Source: Chitinophagaceae bacterium
Lineage (GTDB): Bacteria > Bacteroidota > Bacteroidia > Chitinophagales > Chitinophagaceae
Reading direction: 5' to 3'
Length of the DNA stretch: 64,000 bases
Assembly (NCBI GenBank): GCA_023957155.1
Contig: JAMLHK010000005.1
Coordinates: 248,001 to 312,000, forward strand
The notes beneath the pieces are model-generated. The model had not been told where the DNA came from. It ran no database searches and saw only the letters and a list, made by a program, of their open reading frames with translations. Position 1 is the stretch's first letter. Each line of letters begins with the position of its first letter. Made by a program: the position numbers and the translations under genes. This document shows positions 1 through 9,279 of the stretch, in pieces.

Positions 1-98
1 CATTGGAGAAGGCAAGCGGTGAAAACCGGGTCTTACGGGCTTTACGGGATGAAGGAATGAGTACCGTAGACGCATTTAACAAGTTTGGCATCATGTAG
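1..98 (+). CDS. RraA-like family protein, C-terminal end (partial)
   Basis: An open frame enters from the left edge (codons start at base 3) and stops at TAG 96-98. The 31 visible residues end in VDAFNKFGIM. This tail resembles the C-terminus of RraA/dimethylmenaquinone methyltransferase-like proteins, which often end in a short helix followed by F-G-hydrophobic. Only the tail is visible, so the family call is tentative. It lies 14 bases before a hexuronate-type transporter on the same strand, so it is probably the upstream gene of the same sugar-acid operon. RraA-like aldolases are found in such loci, which fits but does not prove the call. Confidence 0.4.
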   Translation, partial: LEKASGENRVLRALRDEGMSTVDAFNKFGIM

Positions 99-112
99 CA
101 TACAAGCGTATA

Positions 113-1384
113 ATGGAGCGTATTGAACATAACAGGATCGGCAATATCAGGTGGAGGATCCTTGCGCTCCTGTTTTTTGCAACGACCATTAATTACATTG
201 ACCGGCAGGTGATTGGTATTTTGAAGCCTTTCATAGCCGGAGACCTGGGATGGACGGAGGCTGACTATGGATTTATCGTTACCGCTTTTCAGGTGGCGTA
301 TGCCATAGGCTTATTAGTGACCGGAAGGCTCCTGGATAAATATGGTACCCGGGCAGGCTACTTACTGGCTGTGATTGTCTGGAGTGTTGCTGCGGCTGCC
401 CATGCGGCTGCACGGGGAGTAGGTAGTTTTATAGCAGTCCGTTTCTTTCTCGGGCTGGGTGAATCGGCTAACTTTCCTGCTGCCGTAAAAAGTGTTGCCG
501 AGTGGTTTCCTAAAAAAGAAAGGGCGCTGGCAACCGGTATATTTAATTCCGGCTCTACAGTAGGTGCGATCCTGGCGCCGGTTATGGTATCCGGTATTAC
601 GGTTTTATTAGGCTGGAGACTGGCCTTTGTGCTGACGGGACTGACAGGGTTTATATGGATCTTCTTTTGGTTGTTGTACTACCGGCACCCGCTACAGCAT
701 AAGAGCGTAAAAAAGCCCGAATTGGATCATATCTTCCAGGATAAAGATGATGTGCAACCGGGAAAGCGGGTTAGCTGGTGGCTGCTTTTAAAACATAAAG
801 AGACGATCGCTATATGTTTAACGCGGTTTATATCTGACTGGGTATGGTGGTTCTTCCTTTTTTGGATACCGGATTTTTTAGCAAAAACGGGAGGTGTTAA
901 TATTAAAGAGCTGGTATTGCCTCTTATTATTATTTATACGGTTTCAAGCCTCGGGGGAATAGCGGGAGGATGGTTTTCTTCTTACCTGATAAAATCAGGA
1001 AGAAGTATAGATTTTTCCAGGAAGCTGGCAATATTATTCAGCGCCTTTTTAGTATTACCCATTGTATTTGTACCCCTGTTAAATGAACTCTGGCTGATCG
1101 TTTTCTTCATCGCGCTGGCTACGGCAGGACATCAGAGCTGGGCGGCAAATATCTTTACTATTATTTCGGATGTTTATCCTAAAGGACTGGTTGGCTCCAT
1201 GGCGGGGTTAAGTGGTTTTATGGGCGCCATAGGAGGGGCATTATCGGCTTCGTTTGTAGGGCTGATATTGCAGATCTCCAATAGTTATACTGTAATTTTT
1301 ACTATTGCTTCTGTAGTGTATGTATTAAATTGGGTCATCATTAAAATATTTATTAAGAGAATTGAACCTTTGCACCTTTCATAA
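113..1384 (+). CDS. MFS transporter, hexuronate (ExuT-like, ACS) family
   Basis: A 423-residue polytopic membrane protein predicted to import hexuronates or related sugar acids with protons. The N-terminus has the anion:cation symporter hallmark TINYIDRQVIG (about residues 25-35), then a GRLLDKYGTRAG loop typical of MFS loop 2-3, and GLGESANFPAAVKSVAEWFP (about 113-132), which is characteristic of ExuT/GudP-like permeases. About 12 hydrophobic segments are visible, with a cytoplasmic loop near residues 190-220. Length is normal for the family. It is followed after 12 bases by an SDR dehydrogenase and then mannonate dehydratase, which supports glucuronate, galacturonate or mannonate as substrate. 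The exact substrate cannot be read from the sequence. Confidence 0.85.
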   Translation: MERIEHNRIGNIRWRILALLFFATTINYIDRQVIGILKPFIAGDLGWTEADYGFIVTAFQVAYAIGLLVTGRLLDKYGTRAGYLLAVIVWSVAAAAHAAARGVGSFIAVRFFLGLGESANFPAAVKSVAEWFPKKERALATGIFNSGSTVGAILAPVMVSGITVLLGWRLAFVLTGLTGFIWIFFWLLYYRHPLQHKSVKKPELDHIFQDKDDVQPGKRVSWWLLLKHKETIAICLTRFISDWVWWFFLFWIPDFLAKTGGVNIKELVLPLIIIYTVSSLGGIAGGWFSSYLIKSGRSIDFSRKLAILFSAFLVLPIVFVPLLNELWLIVFFIALATAGHQSWAANIFTIISDVYPKGLVGSMAGLSGFMGAIGGALSASFVGLILQISNSYTVIFTIASVVYVLNWVIIKIFIKRIEPLHLS

Positions 1385-1396
1385 GAACTATACATA

Positions 1397-2146
1397 ATGG
1401 TAGATTTAAAAGGCGATATAGCCCTGATTACCGGTGGCGGAAGTGGTATCGGTTTGGGAATTGCACAAGAGATGATACAGCTTGGCGCAAGAGTGGTCAT
1501 AACCGGGAGATCCGCTGATAAGTTAGAAAAAGCCCAAAAGGCTTTGGGAAAAAATTGTTTTTTCTATGTGCATGATGTAACGGATAAAGCGCATCATCAT
1601 GAGCTGGTAGAGGATATTGAAAATCATATTGGTCCTGTTTCGATCCTGGTAAACAATGCGGGAAGGCAAATTAAAAAACCTTCCGTAGATATCTCCGATG
1701 CAGAATTTGATGAAGTGATAGATACCAATTTGAGCGCTGTATTTGCTTTAACCCGTGAAGTTTTGAAGTATATGCTTCCGCGGCGCAAGGGGGCTGTTAT
1801 TTTTATCAGCTCTATGACGGCCTTTTATGGATTACCCCAGGTGGCTGCATATAGTGCATCCAAATCGGCTTTGTTCGGATTAGTAAGAACGCTTACCGTG
1901 GAATATGCGCATACCGGTATCCGGTTTAATGCTATCGCTCCCGGGTTTATAGAATCCAAAATGATGTTAGCGGCAATGGAAAAGGACCCGTTGCGTAAAG
2001 AAAAAGTATTAAGCCGTACCCCGGTGGGAAGATTCGGGATACCGTCTGATATTGGTAAAGCTGCCGCTTTTTTAGCTTCGGATGCCGCCGCATTTATTAC
2101 CGGGATTTGCTTGCCTGTTGACGGGGGGAACGCCATAGGGTTCTAA
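1397..2146 (+). CDS. SDR-family oxidoreductase, possibly a fructuronate/gluconate-type dehydrogenase
   Basis: A 249-residue classical short-chain dehydrogenase. It has the nucleotide-binding TGGGSGIG (residues 12-19), NNAG (86-89), catalytic Ser near 138-139, and YSASK with Tyr152 and Lys156. The C-terminus has the usual PVDGG strand end. The family reduces or oxidises small polyols and keto sugars with NAD(P)H. It lies between a hexuronate-type transporter and mannonate dehydratase, 12 and 30 bases away, so it is co-transcribed with them. In that position it could replace UxuB and interconvert fructuronate and mannonate. That role is inferred from context; by sequence alone gluconate 5-dehydrogenase or 3-ketoacyl reductase-like activity is also possible. 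Confidence 0.85.
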   Translation: MVDLKGDIALITGGGSGIGLGIAQEMIQLGARVVITGRSADKLEKAQKALGKNCFFYVHDVTDKAHHHELVEDIENHIGPVSILVNNAGRQIKKPSVDISDAEFDEVIDTNLSAVFALTREVLKYMLPRRKGAVIFISSMTAFYGLPQVAAYSASKSALFGLVRTLTVEYAHTGIRFNAIAPGFIESKMMLAAMEKDPLRKEKVLSRTPVGRFGIPSDIGKAAAFLASDAAAFITGICLPVDGGNAIGF

Positions 2147-2176
2147 ATTTAATTAAATACTATTAAGAGAAGCTGT

Positions 2177-3235
2177 ATGAAATTAGGATTTGGTTTATAT
2201 AGTCACATGCTAGATAAAGATCACTATCAGTTTGCCAGGCAATGTGGAGCTACCCACGTGGTTGTTCATTTAGTGGATTATTTTAATAACCGGCAAAATA
2301 CGGATACCGAAGGGCAGCCGGTAGGTAATGAAAGTATGGGTTGGGGAAATGCCGGCGATGGATCGTTGTGGTCATTGGAGCGATTGCTGCAGATAAAAAA
2401 AGAGATCAATGCTGCCGGGCTGGAATGGGAGGCAATAGAAAATTTTGATCCTTCTATGTGGTATGATGTATTACTCGATGGACCCGATAAAAAAAGACAG
2501 ATTGAATTATTGAAAGAGCAGGTGAGAATTATTGGCAGGGCAGGTATTCCTGTTGTCGGCTACAATTTTTCTCTTGCGGGAGTAGCCGGCAGAATAACGG
2601 GACCCTTTGCAAGAGGGGGAGCAATGAGCGTTGGTATGGCAGGAGTAGATAATGCGCCTGTGCCTAATGGTATGGTGTGGAATATGTATTATGACCGAAC
2701 GCCGGCACAGGAAGGATTTTTACCGCTTATTGAACATGAAGAGCTGTGGAAAAGAGTACAGTATTTCCTGGATGAATTGATCCCGGTTGCAGAAGAGGCA
2801 GGTGTTAAACTGGCTGCTCATCCCGATGATCCTCCCATGCCGTATATCAGGCAAACCCCGCGTTTGGTATATCAGCCGCGGCTTTACCAAAAGCTGCTGG
2901 ATATGAAGGTCAGCAAAAGTAATACGTTGGAATTTTGCCTTGGATCTATTGCGGAAATGCAGGAAGGAGATGTGTATGCGGCAACAGAGCAATATGCGCC
3001 GCATATTGCGTATGTACATTTTAGAAATGTAAAAGGAAAAGTACCTGACTACAGGGAGGTTTTCCTGGATGAAGGAGATATTGATATGATGAAGATCTTA
3101 AGGATACTGAAGGCGAATCATTTCAATGGAGTGCTTATTCCTGATCATACCCCTCAGATGAACTGCAATGCACCCTGGCATTCCGGTATGGCTTATGCTA
3201 TGGGGTATATGAAAGCATTGATGTCTCAGCTGTAA
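2177..3235 (+). CDS. uxuA: D-mannonate dehydratase
   Basis: A 352-residue TIM-barrel protein of the UxuA family, which dehydrates D-mannonate to 2-keto-3-deoxygluconate in the cytoplasm. Visible signatures are the N-terminal MKLGFGLYSHML, the HPDDPP loop (near residue 215) with metal-ligand histidine, an FCLGS segment, YVHFRNVKG (near 275), and the C-terminal IPDHTPQM with a final helix GMAYAMGYMKAL. These are the metal- and substrate-binding parts of the xylose-isomerase-like fold. It is slightly shorter than the enterobacterial protein (about 394 residues), as is common in Bacteroidota. It is the third gene of the operon with the transporter and SDR gene, which together outline the isomerase/UxuB/UxuA route. 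Confidence 0.92.
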   Translation: MKLGFGLYSHMLDKDHYQFARQCGATHVVVHLVDYFNNRQNTDTEGQPVGNESMGWGNAGDGSLWSLERLLQIKKEINAAGLEWEAIENFDPSMWYDVLLDGPDKKRQIELLKEQVRIIGRAGIPVVGYNFSLAGVAGRITGPFARGGAMSVGMAGVDNAPVPNGMVWNMYYDRTPAQEGFLPLIEHEELWKRVQYFLDELIPVAEEAGVKLAAHPDDPPMPYIRQTPRLVYQPRLYQKLLDMKVSKSNTLEFCLGSIAEMQEGDVYAATEQYAPHIAYVHFRNVKGKVPDYREVFLDEGDIDMMKILRILKANHFNGVLIPDHTPQMNCNAPWHSGMAYAMGYMKALMSQL

Positions 3236-3368
3236 TTTTATTTTAGCTCCGGTTGGGCCCGGCTCCCGGTACCGGGTAACTTTACTTTGCCGGCAAAAGA
3301 AAACCTTTGTAGCGATATAGGATAAAGATTAAACAGTATATATGGATGGAAAGTATCTCTGTGCTTAT

Positions 3369-5594
3369 ATGAAACAATCCTTCTTTTTCCTGGTCCTGCT
3401 ATGCTTACTGTATGGCTGCTCCTCTGTCAATAACGTTATAGTAAACGGGCGAAGCGATTATAAAATATATGTATCCGATAGCGCTTCACGTCCCGAGCAG
3501 GTTGCTGCCGTAGAATTACAGGAGTACCTGTTCCGGATTACCGGCTTCAGGCTGCCGGTAACGCATGAATGGAATGCACAGGATAAATATGTCTGTGTGG
3601 GATTCAGAGACGCTCCCCAATCTCTGCTCCCGGATATCAACCCGCAGGAATTTGGCAATGAAGAATATATCATTCGCTCCGATGGGCAGCATCTGCTTAT
3701 AGCAGGAGGACAGCCGCGGGGTACCTTATATGGAGTGATCGGCTACCTGTCCGATCACCTGGGTTGCCGCTGGTATACAAAAGATGTGGTAAAAATTCCC
3801 GAAAGAAAGATTATCCCGCTTCCCAACAGGGACGACCGCCAGCAGCCGGCATTTGAATACCGGGAAGCCTGGTATAATGAAGCATATCAGCCCGCCTGGG
3901 CAATGCACAACCGGCTCAATCCCAGTATTGTTCCTGTTCCTGATTCGCTGGGAGGAAGTTATATTTCTTACCCCTTTGTGCATACCTTTTATAATATGGT
4001 TCCCCCGGAAAAATATTTCAGGCAGCATCCTGAATATTTTTCGGAAGTAAATGGCAAACGGGTGGGACGGGATGCACAGCTCTGCCTGACCAACCCGGAA
4101 GTAGTTAACATTGCTACGCAAACCGTGTTAAGCTGGATCAGGGAGCATCCCGAGGCAAGTATTTTTGCAGTGGATCAGAATGATGGAATGGGCTATTGCG
4201 AATGTAAAGCCTGCAAAGCGTTGGATGATGCGGAAGGAAGCCACGCCGGTACATTATTGCATTTTGTGAACCAGGTAGCGGCTCATGTAGCCCGGGAATA
4301 TCCAAACGTGAAATTACAAACGCTGGCCTATGCCTATACCGAGGTTCCACCCAAAACGCTGCGTCCTGCCGATAATGTTACCATTCGTTTATGTCATTAC
4401 AATTATTGCTCGGCACATAAAATTGGAGGATGTAATGATCATAAGCCGTTTGTAGAACGGCTGGAGCAATGGCGTGCAATTGCCCGAAGGATCACGGTAT
4501 GGGATTATTTTACCGACTTTAACAGGTACCTGATGCCGTTTCCCAATTTTGAACCGGTGAAGCATGATGTAAAATTCTATGCTGATCATCAGGTGAAAGG
4601 ATTGTTTGCGCAGGGTAGTAATATGCCCTCGGAAGGAGGCAGTGAATTTTCCACGCTCCGGGCATGGGTTTTTGCCCAACTGATGTGGAATCCAGACCAG
4701 GATGCACAGGCATTAATTGACGAATTCGTGAATGAGGTATATGGCGCGGCAGCTCCCTATATACAGGAATACATCAGGCTGTTGCACGACCAGGTTAAGC
4801 CGGATTCGGTATATTTTAGTATCTGGTCTGAGCCCGGAGAAGTGAATTTCCTGGGTACTGAAACGATATCAAAAGCAGACAGCTTGTTTGTCCTTGCCCA
4901 ACAGGTTGCCAAAGCAGACGATCGTTTATCCAAACGTATAGAGTTAGCCTATCTGCCGGTGTTATATACGAAGCTTTATTTCCATGCCATGGGTGAATCT
5001 GCCTATTTAAGCAATGAGCAGGCTGCTGAAGCCGTGGCACGATTCAGGCGTATCGTTAACGAAAATAAGATTACGCGGATCGCAGAAGGGGAAGATTACG
5101 GCAATGTGGAAGCCTTTTTAGCCGGGGCAGAAATTAGCCAGCATTTTTATACCGACTGGTGGGTTATCGGGCCTTTTGATAATGAAAACGGTAAAGGATT
5201 AGTTACTGTTTTTCCGCCGGAGAAAAGTGCTGATTTATCAGCGGTCATCAAAGGTAAAAATGGTGCGGACCTGAAATGGAAACAATTGGATCGCCGGGAG
5301 TCAGGGTATATTGATTTTTTAAAAATATTTGACCCATCGGAAAATGTTGTAGCCTATGCACGAAAAACGGTTGTGGCAGACAGCGCAGGAATGGTTAAGT
5401 TCGGTGTCGGCAGTAATGATGGTGTACGGGTATGGGTGAACGGACGGTTAGTGCTGGATCGCCAGGTTGCCCGGCGGGCACGGGTAAATGAAGACCAGAT
5501 CTCGGTTCCTTTACGTAAAGGAGAAAATGATATCCTGGTAAAAGTGGACCAGTTAAAAAGAGGCTGGGGTTTCTATTTTTCAGAAATTCAATAA
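3369..5594 (+). CDS. DUF4838-domain lipoprotein, alpha-glucuronidase-like
   Basis: About 741 residues from the chosen start. An ATG at 3342 is also in frame, but starting at 3369 gives a clean lipoprotein signal MKQSFFFLVLLCLLYGC with the lipobox cysteine at residue 17. Next comes a glycosidase-like N-terminal domain of the type that precedes GH67/GH115-like barrels (VAAVELQEYLFRITG). A DUF4838 barrel follows, with HPEYFSEVNGKRV, ACKALDDAEG, LCHYNYCSAHKIGG and VWDYFTDF. The C-terminus (last ~130 residues) is a beta-sandwich of the WWVIGPFDNENGKG type with VWVNGRLV. DUF4838 proteins are thought to act on uronic-acid-bearing glycans, which matches the uxuA neighbour. It would sit on the cell surface or in the periplasm. 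Substrate unproven. Confidence 0.8.
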   Translation: MKQSFFFLVLLCLLYGCSSVNNVIVNGRSDYKIYVSDSASRPEQVAAVELQEYLFRITGFRLPVTHEWNAQDKYVCVGFRDAPQSLLPDINPQEFGNEEYIIRSDGQHLLIAGGQPRGTLYGVIGYLSDHLGCRWYTKDVVKIPERKIIPLPNRDDRQQPAFEYREAWYNEAYQPAWAMHNRLNPSIVPVPDSLGGSYISYPFVHTFYNMVPPEKYFRQHPEYFSEVNGKRVGRDAQLCLTNPEVVNIATQTVLSWIREHPEASIFAVDQNDGMGYCECKACKALDDAEGSHAGTLLHFVNQVAAHVAREYPNVKLQTLAYAYTEVPPKTLRPADNVTIRLCHYNYCSAHKIGGCNDHKPFVERLEQWRAIARRITVWDYFTDFNRYLMPFPNFEPVKHDVKFYADHQVKGLFAQGSNMPSEGGSEFSTLRAWVFAQLMWNPDQDAQALIDEFVNEVYGAAAPYIQEYIRLLHDQVKPDSVYFSIWSEPGEVNFLGTETISKADSLFVLAQQVAKADDRLSKRIELAYLPVLYTKLYFHAMGESAYLSNEQAAEAVARFRRIVNENKITRIAEGEDYGNVEAFLAGAEISQHFYTDWWVIGPFDNENGKGLVTVFPPEKSADLSAVIKGKNGADLKWKQLDRRESGYIDFLKIFDPSENVVAYARKTVVADSAGMVKFGVGSNDGVRVWVNGRLVLDRQVARRARVNEDQISVPLRKGENDILVKVDQLKRGWGFYFSEIQ

Positions 5595-5603
5595 GGGAAT
5601 GCG

Positions 5604-6914
5604 GTGCAAAACAAACGAAGAAAATTCATTAAGTTGGCAGCTCTCGCAGGAGCAGGTGCTGCAGGCGGGAACCTGTTAAAAGGATTTGCCGGGGTAAATC
5701 ATGTTGCAGACCCGTTTTTAAAACCAGGTAATATGACCGGAGAAAAGAATAAGGTATATGATGATATACAGCAGAGCCTGATCGGTGCATACGGGGCATG
5801 GGCTGCAGAATTAACGCAAAACAGGTTGCCTGATTTTTCCTTCCGGAGAAAAGAATGGAGGGATATTGATGTATGGAGGAATGCGGCACGGAAACGTTTG
5901 GCGGATCGGTTAGCCATTCCTGTTATTAAGGCCATCCCGGAGGTAACCATCAGGAAGCAATACGAATATGATGGTTTGTATATTGAGGAAATAAGCTGGC
6001 AGCTGCCGTATGGCAGGCCCACGGAAACAATTGTGTTAAAGCCGCTGAATCACAGGGGACGTTTGCCGGGTATCCTGGCATTTCATGATCATGGCGGAAA
6101 TAAATATTTTGGAACGCGTAAGATCACCAGGGTATCCGATAATCGTCATGAAATGATGGTTACCCACCAGGATAAATATTATGAAGGCGCCGCCTGGGCA
6201 AATGAGATAGCCAAAAGAGGTTATGTTGTCATGGTATCGGATGCCTTTCCTTTTGCCAGCCGCAGGGTGATGTTACAGGATGTGCCTAAGCATTTACGTA
6301 ACCGGCTGCATGATGATGACCCCGAACTTCCTGAAAATATAAACGCATACAACCGGTGGGCGGCAGGGCATGAGCATACTATGGCTAAATCCTTATTTAG
6401 CGCCGGCACCACGTGGCCGGGCGTGTTTTTTGCGGAAGACCGGGTAGCGCTGGATATATTATGTGCAAGAAAAGATGTGGATGCAAGCCGGGTTGGCTGC
6501 GGGGGATTATCAGGAGGAGGATTGCGTACCGTATTTATGGGCGGGTTAGATGAGCGGATCAAATGCACGGTGAGCATTGGCTTTATGACTACCTGGAAAG
6601 ATTTCCTGCTCAATAAATCTTATACACATACCTGGATGACCTATGTGCCCCTGTTGCCTAATGAATTGGACTTTCCCGAAATTTTGGGATTGAGGGCACC
6701 GCTGCCCACTTTGGTTTTAAACGATAGAGAAGACGGGTTATTTACACTGCCTGAAATGGAAAGAGCTGATGAGATACTGAAGGAAGTGTACGGGAAAGCA
6801 GGTGTATCGGATCACTATCGCTGTTCCTTTTATCCCGGTCCGCATAAATTTGACCGGCAAATGCAAAAAGAAGCTTTTGACTGGTTTGACCGTTGGTTGA
6901 AAGGGAAAGGTTAG
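5604..6914 (+). CDS. Tat-signal alpha/beta hydrolase (dienelactone hydrolase/acetyl-xylan esterase-like)
   Basis: A 436-residue exported hydrolase starting with GTG, nine bases after the DUF4838 stop. The N-terminus RRKFIKLAALAGAGAAG is a twin-arginine-like signal. The alpha/beta-hydrolase core shows an oxyanion-region FHDHGG, a nucleophile elbow GLSGGG (Ser near 298), a likely acid in NDREDG and a catalytic His in YPGPHKFD. Such enzymes remove acetyl or glucuronoyl esters from plant polysaccharides. Coupling to a glucuronidase-like protein suggests de-esterification of uronate-containing xylan or pectin fragments. Substrate is inferred from context. Known dienelactone-hydrolase relatives have a similar length only when they carry the extra N-terminal region seen here. 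Confidence 0.78.
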   Translation: MQNKRRKFIKLAALAGAGAAGGNLLKGFAGVNHVADPFLKPGNMTGEKNKVYDDIQQSLIGAYGAWAAELTQNRLPDFSFRRKEWRDIDVWRNAARKRLADRLAIPVIKAIPEVTIRKQYEYDGLYIEEISWQLPYGRPTETIVLKPLNHRGRLPGILAFHDHGGNKYFGTRKITRVSDNRHEMMVTHQDKYYEGAAWANEIAKRGYVVMVSDAFPFASRRVMLQDVPKHLRNRLHDDDPELPENINAYNRWAAGHEHTMAKSLFSAGTTWPGVFFAEDRVALDILCARKDVDASRVGCGGLSGGGLRTVFMGGLDERIKCTVSIGFMTTWKDFLLNKSYTHTWMTYVPLLPNELDFPEILGLRAPLPTLVLNDREDGLFTLPEMERADEILKEVYGKAGVSDHYRCSFYPGPHKFDRQMQKEAFDWFDRWLKGKG

Positions 6915-6921
6915 ATAAGCA

Positions 6922-6942
6922 GCGACAATTTGGAATATGCCC
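6922..6942 (+). repeat. Half copy of dispersed inverted-repeat element
   Basis: The 21-base stretch starts GCGACAATTTGGAATATGCC and has one further C. It matches the arms of the elements at 9145-9248 and 25444-25546 (shared core GCGAmAATTTGrAAT). No opposing arm is visible here. It lies just after the esterase stop, in the 106-base gap before the NagB-like gene. Confidence 0.6.
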
Positions 6943-7020
6943 GTTCCCTGCTCATTTCACTGAACTGCCGTATCTTCCGGTTTCATCGGAATACTTCTGA
7001 AATAAAAAATTATAGTTAGC

Positions 7021-7761
7021 ATGGATATTAGAAAATTCGATTCGCCCCGGCAGTTGGGAGAAGCTGCAGGTAAAGACGCTGCACTACACATCCGGGAAGC
7101 CATTGAAAAAAATGGAAGCGCCAATATCATCCTGGCTACGGGAGCCAGCCAGTTTGAAACGCTTAATCAATTAATAAAGGAGGAAAATATAGACTGGAGC
7201 AAAGTGGTAATGTTTCACCTTGATGAATATATCGGTTTGCCGGTAACACATAATGCCAGCTTCAGGAAATATCTGCAGGAACGTTTCTTAGCTAAAGTAC
7301 CGCCTTTAAAAGCGGCATACCTGGTGAATGGTGAAACAGACCCGGTTACCGAATGTGCCCGCCTGGGTCAGCTCATTGCAGCGCATCCTGTTGATGTGGC
7401 TCTTGTGGGTATAGGAGAAAACGGGCATTTGGCGTTTAATGATCCGCCTGCTGATTTTGAAACCGATGCGCCCTATATTATTGTTGAATTGGATGAGCAA
7501 TGTCGTAAGCAGCAGATGGGAGAAGGTTGGTTCCCTTCTATTGAGGATGTGCCTGAAAAAGCAATCAGCATGTCGGTAAAACAGATACTCCGGTCAAAGT
7601 ATATTATCTGTTCTGTTCCCGATGAGCGTAAGGCCGTGGCGGTAAAGAATACGGTAGAACAGCCGGTGAGCAATCTTTATCCGGCCAGCATATTACAAAC
7701 CCACCCGGCTTGCACCTGTTATTTAGATAAGATGTCGGCGGGACTGCTTTCCACACCCTAA
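7021..7761 (+). CDS. Glucosamine-6-phosphate deaminase/6-phosphogluconolactonase family protein (NagB-like)
   Basis: A 246-residue NagB-fold enzyme. The family isomerises and deaminates glucosamine-6-phosphate to fructose-6-phosphate. Visible motifs are the phosphate-binding ATGASQ (near residue 40), FHLDEYIGL (near 63-71) with the general-base Asp, and [13 protein letters not shown] (near 138-150). In canonical NagB the last motif reads GxGxDGHIAFNEP. Here the catalytic-triad Asp is Asn and the Glu is Asp, while the His is kept. That points to a diverged paralogue, possibly acting on another phosphosugar. It sits between an esterase and a sugar symporter on the same strand and so belongs to the carbohydrate locus. 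A plain NagB annotation would be too strong. Confidence 0.8.
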   Translation: MDIRKFDSPRQLGEAAGKDAALHIREAIEKNGSANIILATGASQFETLNQLIKEENIDWSKVVMFHLDEYIGLPVTHNASFRKYLQERFLAKVPPLKAAYLVNGETDPVTECARLGQLIAAHPVDVALVGIGENGHLAFNDPPADFETDAPYIIVELDEQCRKQQMGEGWFPSIEDVPEKAISMSVKQILRSKYIICSVPDERKAVAVKNTVEQPVSNLYPASILQTHPACTCYLDKMSAGLLSTP

Positions 7762-7801
7762 GATCATTAACCCTTATGTATTACTATAATTTACCCGTAT
7801 A

Positions 7802-9127
7802 ATGAGCACTGCCTTAACCAAAGCTGTAGACGTAAGTTCTTTAACCAGACGCGACACTATTATTTCTATTCTGATCATTGGACTGCTGTTCTTTATTTTC
7901 GGGTTTGTTTCGTGGATCAATGCTATTCTTATTCCGTATTTTAAGATTGCCTGCGAGCTTACGAATTTTGAATCTTACCTGGTCGCTTTTGCATTTTATA
8001 TTTCTTACCTGGTCATGTCTGTACCCTCTTCCTATTTATTAAAAAAGATAGGATTTAAAAAAGGCATTATGGCTGGCTTCTGGGTAATGGCAGCAGGAGC
8101 ATTTGTTTTTTTACCCGCCGCTTATTCCAGAACCTATGAAATATTTCTTATCGGATTATTTACAATAGGTACGGGGCTTTCCATCCTTCAAACGGCAGCC
8201 AACCCTTATATTACGGTGCTGGGACCTAAGGAAAGCGCAGCGCAACGCATCAGTATTATGGGTATTTGCAATAAAGGCGCCGGTATTCTTGCTCCTTTAT
8301 TATTTGCTGCGATCATCTTAAAGGCATCCGATACGGAATTGTTTAATGCTATAGGAAGTATGACGGACGCTGAAAAGAATGCCGCGTTGGATGAGTTGAT
8401 CCGGCGGGTTATTGTACCTTATGCCTGCGTAGGTACCGTTTTAGTGGGCTTAGGTTTAATGGTAAGATATTCCCCTCTTCCCGAAATTAATACGGAAAAG
8501 GAAAGTGTTGAACTGGCAACAGCCAATTCGGGTAAAACAAGTATTTTTCATTTCCCGCATCTTATCCTCGGCGCTGTGGCCATTTTTTTACACGTAGGAA
8601 CGCAGGTGATCGCCATTGATACCATCATTGGTTATGCCAATTCCATGCAGATCAGCCTGCTGGAAGCAAAAGTATTTCCATCATATACTTTGTTTGCTAC
8701 TATTTGCGGTTATATCCTGGGTATTATTTTTATTCCCCGGTTTATCAGCCAGGTCACGGTTTTAAAGTTATGTACCGTTTTGGGTGTATTGTTTACCCTG
8801 ATGATCGTTTGGGCTAACGGACAGGTAACGTTTTTGGGACATACGGCGGATATTTCTATCTGGTTTGTTGTTTTATTGGGACTGGCAAACTCTATGGTAT
8901 GGGCAGGTATTTGGCCACTGGCATTAGACGGGCTTGGCCGATATACCAAACTGGGAGCATCCGTGCTGATCATGGGGTTATGCGGCAATGCTATCCTGCC
9001 GCTTATTTATGGCTCTCTGGCTGATGCATTTAATGTTCGTTCGGCTTACTGGATTCTTTTTCCCTGTTACCTCTATCTGGTATTCTATGCTTTTTACGGG
9101 CACCGGATAAAGAGATGGACAATATAA
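7802..9127 (+). CDS. Sugar MFS transporter, FucP/GluP family
   Basis: A 441-residue membrane protein of the fucose/glucose:H+ symporter family. It has about 12 hydrophobic segments. The first helix motif FFIFGFVSWINAILIPYFK (near 31-49) and the TAANPYITVLGP segment (near 137-148) with ISIMGICNKG are family hallmarks. It is 40 bases after the NagB-like gene and probably co-transcribed. Bacteroidota often pair such permeases with sugar-catabolic genes. The substrate could be a hexose, amino sugar or fucose-like sugar; nothing in the sequence decides this. Confidence 0.88.
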   Translation: MSTALTKAVDVSSLTRRDTIISILIIGLLFFIFGFVSWINAILIPYFKIACELTNFESYLVAFAFYISYLVMSVPSSYLLKKIGFKKGIMAGFWVMAAGAFVFLPAAYSRTYEIFLIGLFTIGTGLSILQTAANPYITVLGPKESAAQRISIMGICNKGAGILAPLLFAAIILKASDTELFNAIGSMTDAEKNAALDELIRRVIVPYACVGTVLVGLGLMVRYSPLPEINTEKESVELATANSGKTSIFHFPHLILGAVAIFLHVGTQVIAIDTIIGYANSMQISLLEAKVFPSYTLFATICGYILGIIFIPRFISQVTVLKLCTVLGVLFTLMIVWANGQVTFLGHTADISIWFVVLLGLANSMVWAGIWPLALDGLGRYTKLGASVLIMGLCGNAILPLIYGSLADAFNVRSAYWILFPCYLYLVFYAFYGHRIKRWTI

Positions 9128-9144
9128 AGGAACCAGCCGGAGAA

Positions 9145-9248
9145 GGGCGCATTTCAAATTTTCGCAGCTTTTCCTCCCCTCTCTGCTGCGCGGAGAGGGG
9201 ATTGCAGGGGTGAGGGAAATATATGCAGCGAAAATTTGAAATGCGCCC
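9145..9248. repeat. Dispersed inverted-repeat element with nested hairpin
   Basis: Perfect 21-base arms at 9145-9165 and 9228-9248 (left arm begins GGGCGCATTTCAAATTTTCG). Inside is a second hairpin with an 8-base stem, CCCCTCTC/GAGAGGGG, and a TGCTGCGCG loop, followed by a GGGGTGAGGG run. It fills the gap between the FucP gene and the cytochrome lipoprotein gene. A relative with the same inner text in reverse orientation lies at 25444-25546, and a half copy at 6922. No open frame is inside, so it is a non-coding, MITE- or REP-like unit. It may also act as a terminator for the upstream operon. Confidence 0.8.
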
Positions 9249-9271
9249 CCGGAGAAACAGACCAGTCGTTA

Positions 9272-9279
9272 TAATTTTG
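9272..9279 (+). promoter_or_regulatory. Candidate -7 promoter element (TAnnTTTG)
   Basis: TAATTTTG at 9272-9279 matches the Bacteroidota -7 consensus and lies 64 bases before the ATG at 9343. No clear -33 TTTG is present at the usual distance, so this is a weak call. Confidence 0.35.
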
